From the NCBI GenBank assembly GCA_017482485.1, contig JAFUMV010000053.1, forward strand, positions 56,678-120,677: a stretch of 64,000 bases of DNA. The letters are read 5' to 3'. The notes under the pieces were generated by a model. That model was given only the letters and a program-made list of their open reading frames with translations, ran no database searches and was not told the DNA's origin. The position numbers were made by a program, and so were the translations under genes. Below, one piece after another: positions 62,102-64,000 of this stretch (its first letter is position 1; each line of letters begins with the position of its first letter). This stretch comes from Lachnospiraceae bacterium. GTDB lineage: Bacteria > Bacillota > Clostridia > Lachnospirales > Lachnospiraceae.

Positions 62102-62129
62102 ATTGTATCAGAAAAGCGTCCAAAGTCAA
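62102..62129 (-). promoter_or_regulatory. Promoter of the lipid kinase gene
   Basis: Minus-strand TTGACT (62124-62129), 16-bp spacer ending TGA, TACAAT (62102-62107), an extended -10. Confidence 0.7.
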
Positions 62130-62167
62130 GAGACCAAAAAAAGATTAAGGGATTCTTAAAGAAGCAA

Positions 62168-62197
62168 TTTACGGGCACACGGCTGAACTGTTACAAT
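62168..62197 (+). promoter_or_regulatory. Promoter of the DUF3892 gene
   Basis: TTTACG (62168-62173), 18-bp spacer ending TGT, TACAAT (62192-62197). It gives a ~110-nt leader and is back to back with the lipid kinase promoter. Confidence 0.5.
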
Positions 62198-62315
62198 ATA
62201 TTGTTATTTATTGGATTGATAAATTGATGTTTTTTCGGAAATGCTTTTTATGGCGCATGAAAACAGTCATACGTCTTTGTTTTTATAAATCGGATTATTT
62301 CAGGGAGGTTTTCAT

Positions 62316-62645
62316 ATGAGACAGGACAGACTTTTAGGACCGGAGCTTGCCATGAACGCTTTAGATGACATCCCGCAGCCCAAAAGCGATGCCAAAGATA
62401 TTGTGGGCCTTGTAAAAAGCAGCGGACGCATCACCGGATATCAGCTTTCAGACGGCACCACCGTGTCCAAGGAAGATGGCGTTAAAATGGCCAAAAATGG
62501 CGATATCAAGGATGTGGGGGTAGCTCACAGAAACGGAAATGAATATTTAAAATCCATTCCGGATGGTCAGGAAGGCAATAATTTAAGCAATCTTCCATCC
62601 GTCAGCGAAGGACATGCGAAAGCAGAATCTGATAAACTCTCTTAG
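62316..62645 (+). CDS. DUF3892-like small protein
   Basis: A 109-residue hydrophilic protein. The middle (DIVGLVKSSGRITGYQLSDGTTVSKEDGVKMAKNGDIKDVGVAHRNGNEYLKSIPD) matches the DUF3892 fold, a small beta-rich domain of unknown function seen in Firmicutes, sometimes near phage or sporulation genes. GGGAGG lies 8 nt before ATG 62316. Own promoter and terminator, so monocistronic. Confidence 0.85.
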   Translation: MRQDRLLGPELAMNALDDIPQPKSDAKDIVGLVKSSGRITGYQLSDGTTVSKEDGVKMAKNGDIKDVGVAHRNGNEYLKSIPDGQEGNNLSNLPSVSEGHAKAESDKLS

Positions 62646-62693
62646 AACATGTCCCACCTGTTAACATGCTTTACCAGGCATGCAACGATGTAA

Positions 62694-62733
62694 CGCCTAC
62701 AGTTCGATTCCGGCCGAACTGTAGGCATTTTTC
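62694..62733 (+). terminator. Terminator of the DUF3892 gene
   Basis: GCCTACAGTTC/GAACTGTAGGC, an 11-bp perfect stem (62694-62704, 62716-62726), followed by ATTTTTC. Confidence 0.9.
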
Positions 62734-62959
62734 AGCATTTTCCCCTATGACGCCAGCCGGATTTTTCATTACAGCAGCATCTGAAAAATCCAGCCTGCCA
62801 AAGTGCCCATTTCAGGCAGTCAGGCAGACAGTTATTATTGCAGCTGCAGCATCTGTTCGAAACACGCACGGGACCGCAGGGCCCGGGAGGTCTGCTCTTT
62901 TTTGAGCAATCAGCTTCCTTTTTCGGACCATCCGGTTCCTTTTTTTTGGGATCGGACAT
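62732..62959 (-). CDS. Possible Cys-rich small protein
   Basis: A 75-residue ORF with 10 cysteines: a Lys/Pro-rich start (MSDPKKKEPDGPKKEADC), then NRCCSCNNNCLPDC and FRCCCN. GGGAGGG lies 10 nt before ATG 62959. I recognise no family. The Cys spacing could suit metal binding or a disulphide-rich peptide. It ends where the opposite-strand terminator begins, which leaves it without a clear terminator of its own. Being an isolated ORF, it may be chance. Confidence 0.4.
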   Translation of the reverse strand: MSDPKKKEPDGPKKEADCSKKSRPPGPCGPVRVSNRCCSCNNNCLPDCLKWALWQAGFFRCCCNEKSGWRHRGKC

Positions 62960-63103
62960 GAAAAAATTTCCCTCCCTGCTTTTGTCTCACTATTATTCTA
63001 TGCATCCGCAATTTCTGCGTGCATTTTACGGTACCGAAGCCGGATGCAGTTTCATAACAGTTCAAAGCTCTTTGGCGAAAAATGAATCTGAATTCTTAAT
63101 GAC

Positions 63104-63140
63104 GATAAAACAGCTCCGCACGTCTAAGTACGGAGCTGTC
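63104..63140 (-). terminator. Terminator of carB
   Basis: ACAGCTCCG/CGGAGCTGT (63110-63118, 63131-63139) with a 12-nt loop; the minus strand continues TTTTATC. It is 25 bp past the carB stop. Confidence 0.85.
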
Positions 63141-63163
63141 TGTTCTACATTTGATCAGCTTTA

Positions 63164-64000
63164 TCAAATTTTATCTGTGATTTCAGCATGGAATTCCTGC
63201 AGAGATTTAACCGGAAGCTTGCCGTCACGTTTTGCGGAGCGGATACCTTCCACGGTAGCCTTTGCAGCTGCCATTGTTGTAATATAAGGAATCTTGTGCT
63301 TGATTGCTGCCTTACGGATATAACTGTCGTCCGAAGTGCCCTTCTTGCCCACAGGGGTGTTCACGATCAGCTGAATCTTACCGTTCGTGATCATATCGAG
63401 GATGTTGGGACGTCCCTCGTCAATCTTTGCAACCTTGAGGGCGGGGATACCTGCTGCTTCGATCAGGTCACAGGTTCTGCCTGTTGCCATGATGGAGAAG
63501 CCACAGGAGTTGAAGCCCTTGGCAACCTCAACCACTTCAGCCTTATCACGATCATTTACAGAAATCAGAACACAGCCTTCTGTAGGAATCTGGCTCTTTG
63601 TAGCTTCTTCTGCCTTATAGAAAGCATCACCGAAGTCAGAGGACAAGCCTAAAACTTCACCGGTGGAACGCATTTCGGGTCCCAGAAGAGGGTCTACTTC
63701 AGGGAACATGTTGAAAGGGAACACCGCTTCTTTTACACCGTAGTGCGCGAACTTCTTCTCTTTCAGTTCCGGAACAGGGCTTGTATGTCCCGTGAAAGGC
63801 ATTGTAATGATATCTGTAGCAATCTGAACCATGTTGATACCGCAAACTTTGGATACCAGCGGAACGGTTCTGGAAGCACGGGGATTTGCTTCGATTACAA
63901 ATACCTTGCCGTCTTCAATCGCATACTGCATATTCATAAGACCAACAACGTTCATTTCGCTGGCGATCTTTCTTGTGTAATCCTTAATTGTAGCGATCTG
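63164..64000 (-). CDS. carB: Carbamoyl-phosphate synthase large chain, C-terminal part (cut by window end)
   Basis: The gene enters from the right edge and ends at 63164. The visible ~278 residues hold the end of the second ATP-grasp half (GLMNMQYAIEDGKVFVIEANPRASRTVPLVSKV, where IEANPRAS binds ATP-metal) and the C-terminal MGS-like allosteric domain (GCVLISVNDRDKAEVVEVAKGFNSCGFSIMATGRT and LIVNTPVGKKGTSDDSYIRKAAI). It makes carbamoyl phosphate for pyrimidine and arginine synthesis. The family is certain. Confidence 0.96.
   Translation of the reverse strand, partial: QIATIKDYTRKIASEMNVVGLMNMQYAIEDGKVFVIEANPRASRTVPLVSKVCGINMVQIATDIITMPFTGHTSPVPELKEKKFAHYGVKEAVFPFNMFPEVDPLLGPEMRSTGEVLGLSSDFGDAFYKAEEATKSQIPTEGCVLISVNDRDKAEVVEVAKGFNSCGFSIMATGRTCDLIEAAGIPALKVAKIDEGRPNILDMITNGKIQLIVNTPVGKKGTSDDSYIRKAAIKHKIPYITTMAAAKATVEGIRSAKRDGKLPVKSLQEFHAEITDKI

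Overview
The window looks like a chromosomal segment of an anaerobic, low-to-mid GC Firmicute, most likely a gut Lachnospiraceae. The grounds are the gene families: an EFR1-type ferredoxin, DUF6320 and DUF4125 proteins, a TGS-uridine kinase fusion, the dgt-dnaG-rpoD-trmK order, two-component-like AraC transporter cassettes, strong Shine-Dalgarno sites and the class A RNase P RNA. This is inference from gene content; no 16S gene is present. Nearly everything is on the minus strand.

Region by region. (1) 1-7314: a zinc acquisition and allocation operon with a consensus promoter. It runs from a His-rich CobW-type GTPase and a second, divergent G3E GTPase fused to a YcgQ-like domain, through an S4-domain protein and a membrane protein, to ZnuA, ZnuC, ZnuB and a ZIP transporter cut by the window edge. 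(2) 7786-11185: an AT-rich island with an ECF sigma factor, a membrane protein and an ABC-2 exporter. (3) 11265-11783: RNase P RNA with promoter and terminator. (4) 11814-32985: a 21-kb carbohydrate-utilisation locus. An AraC sensor-regulator and an Lpl/Ytc-type ABC importer lead into an esterase, a 1799-residue cell-surface heparinase-fold lyase, GH2, GH78 (interrupted by an in-frame stop), a DUF3863-like protein, two acetylesterase-type enzymes and an RpiB-type isomerase. The architecture implies surface cleavage, import, then cytoplasmic trimming of a rhamnose-containing, probably acetylated and uronate-containing glycan. (5) 33029-40748: housekeeping genes (uridine kinase, TrmK, RpoD, DnaG, dGTPase), with an 800-bp repeat- and hairpin-rich gap between trmK and rpoD. 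(6) 40881-44293: divergent lipase-like hydrolase versus acyltransferase plus zinc-ribbon membrane protein. (7) 44299-46776: DUF4125, two tRNA-Leu genes and a GH3/NagZ lipid-anchored or membrane-anchored enzyme. (8) 46755-47503: a roughly 700-nt purine-rich non-coding transcription unit with a perfect consensus promoter and a strong terminator; this is the most interesting element in the window. (9) 47685-49209: LUD-domain protein and EFR1 ferredoxin. (10) 49355-53279: a MacB-like ABC system with an unusual extracytoplasmic partner. (11) 53381-57981: threonine-branch operon (ACT regulator, homoserine dehydrogenase, proposed homoserine kinase, aspartokinase). (12) 58061-64000: TraX-like protein, GlyA, a frameshifted PAP2 phosphatase, a diacylglycerol kinase-like enzyme, DUF3892, a possible Cys-rich miniprotein and the 3' part of carB.

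Start codons were moved from the longest ORF wherever an obvious Shine-Dalgarno site pointed to an internal start. Functional calls rest on recognised motifs and family knowledge only; no database search was run.
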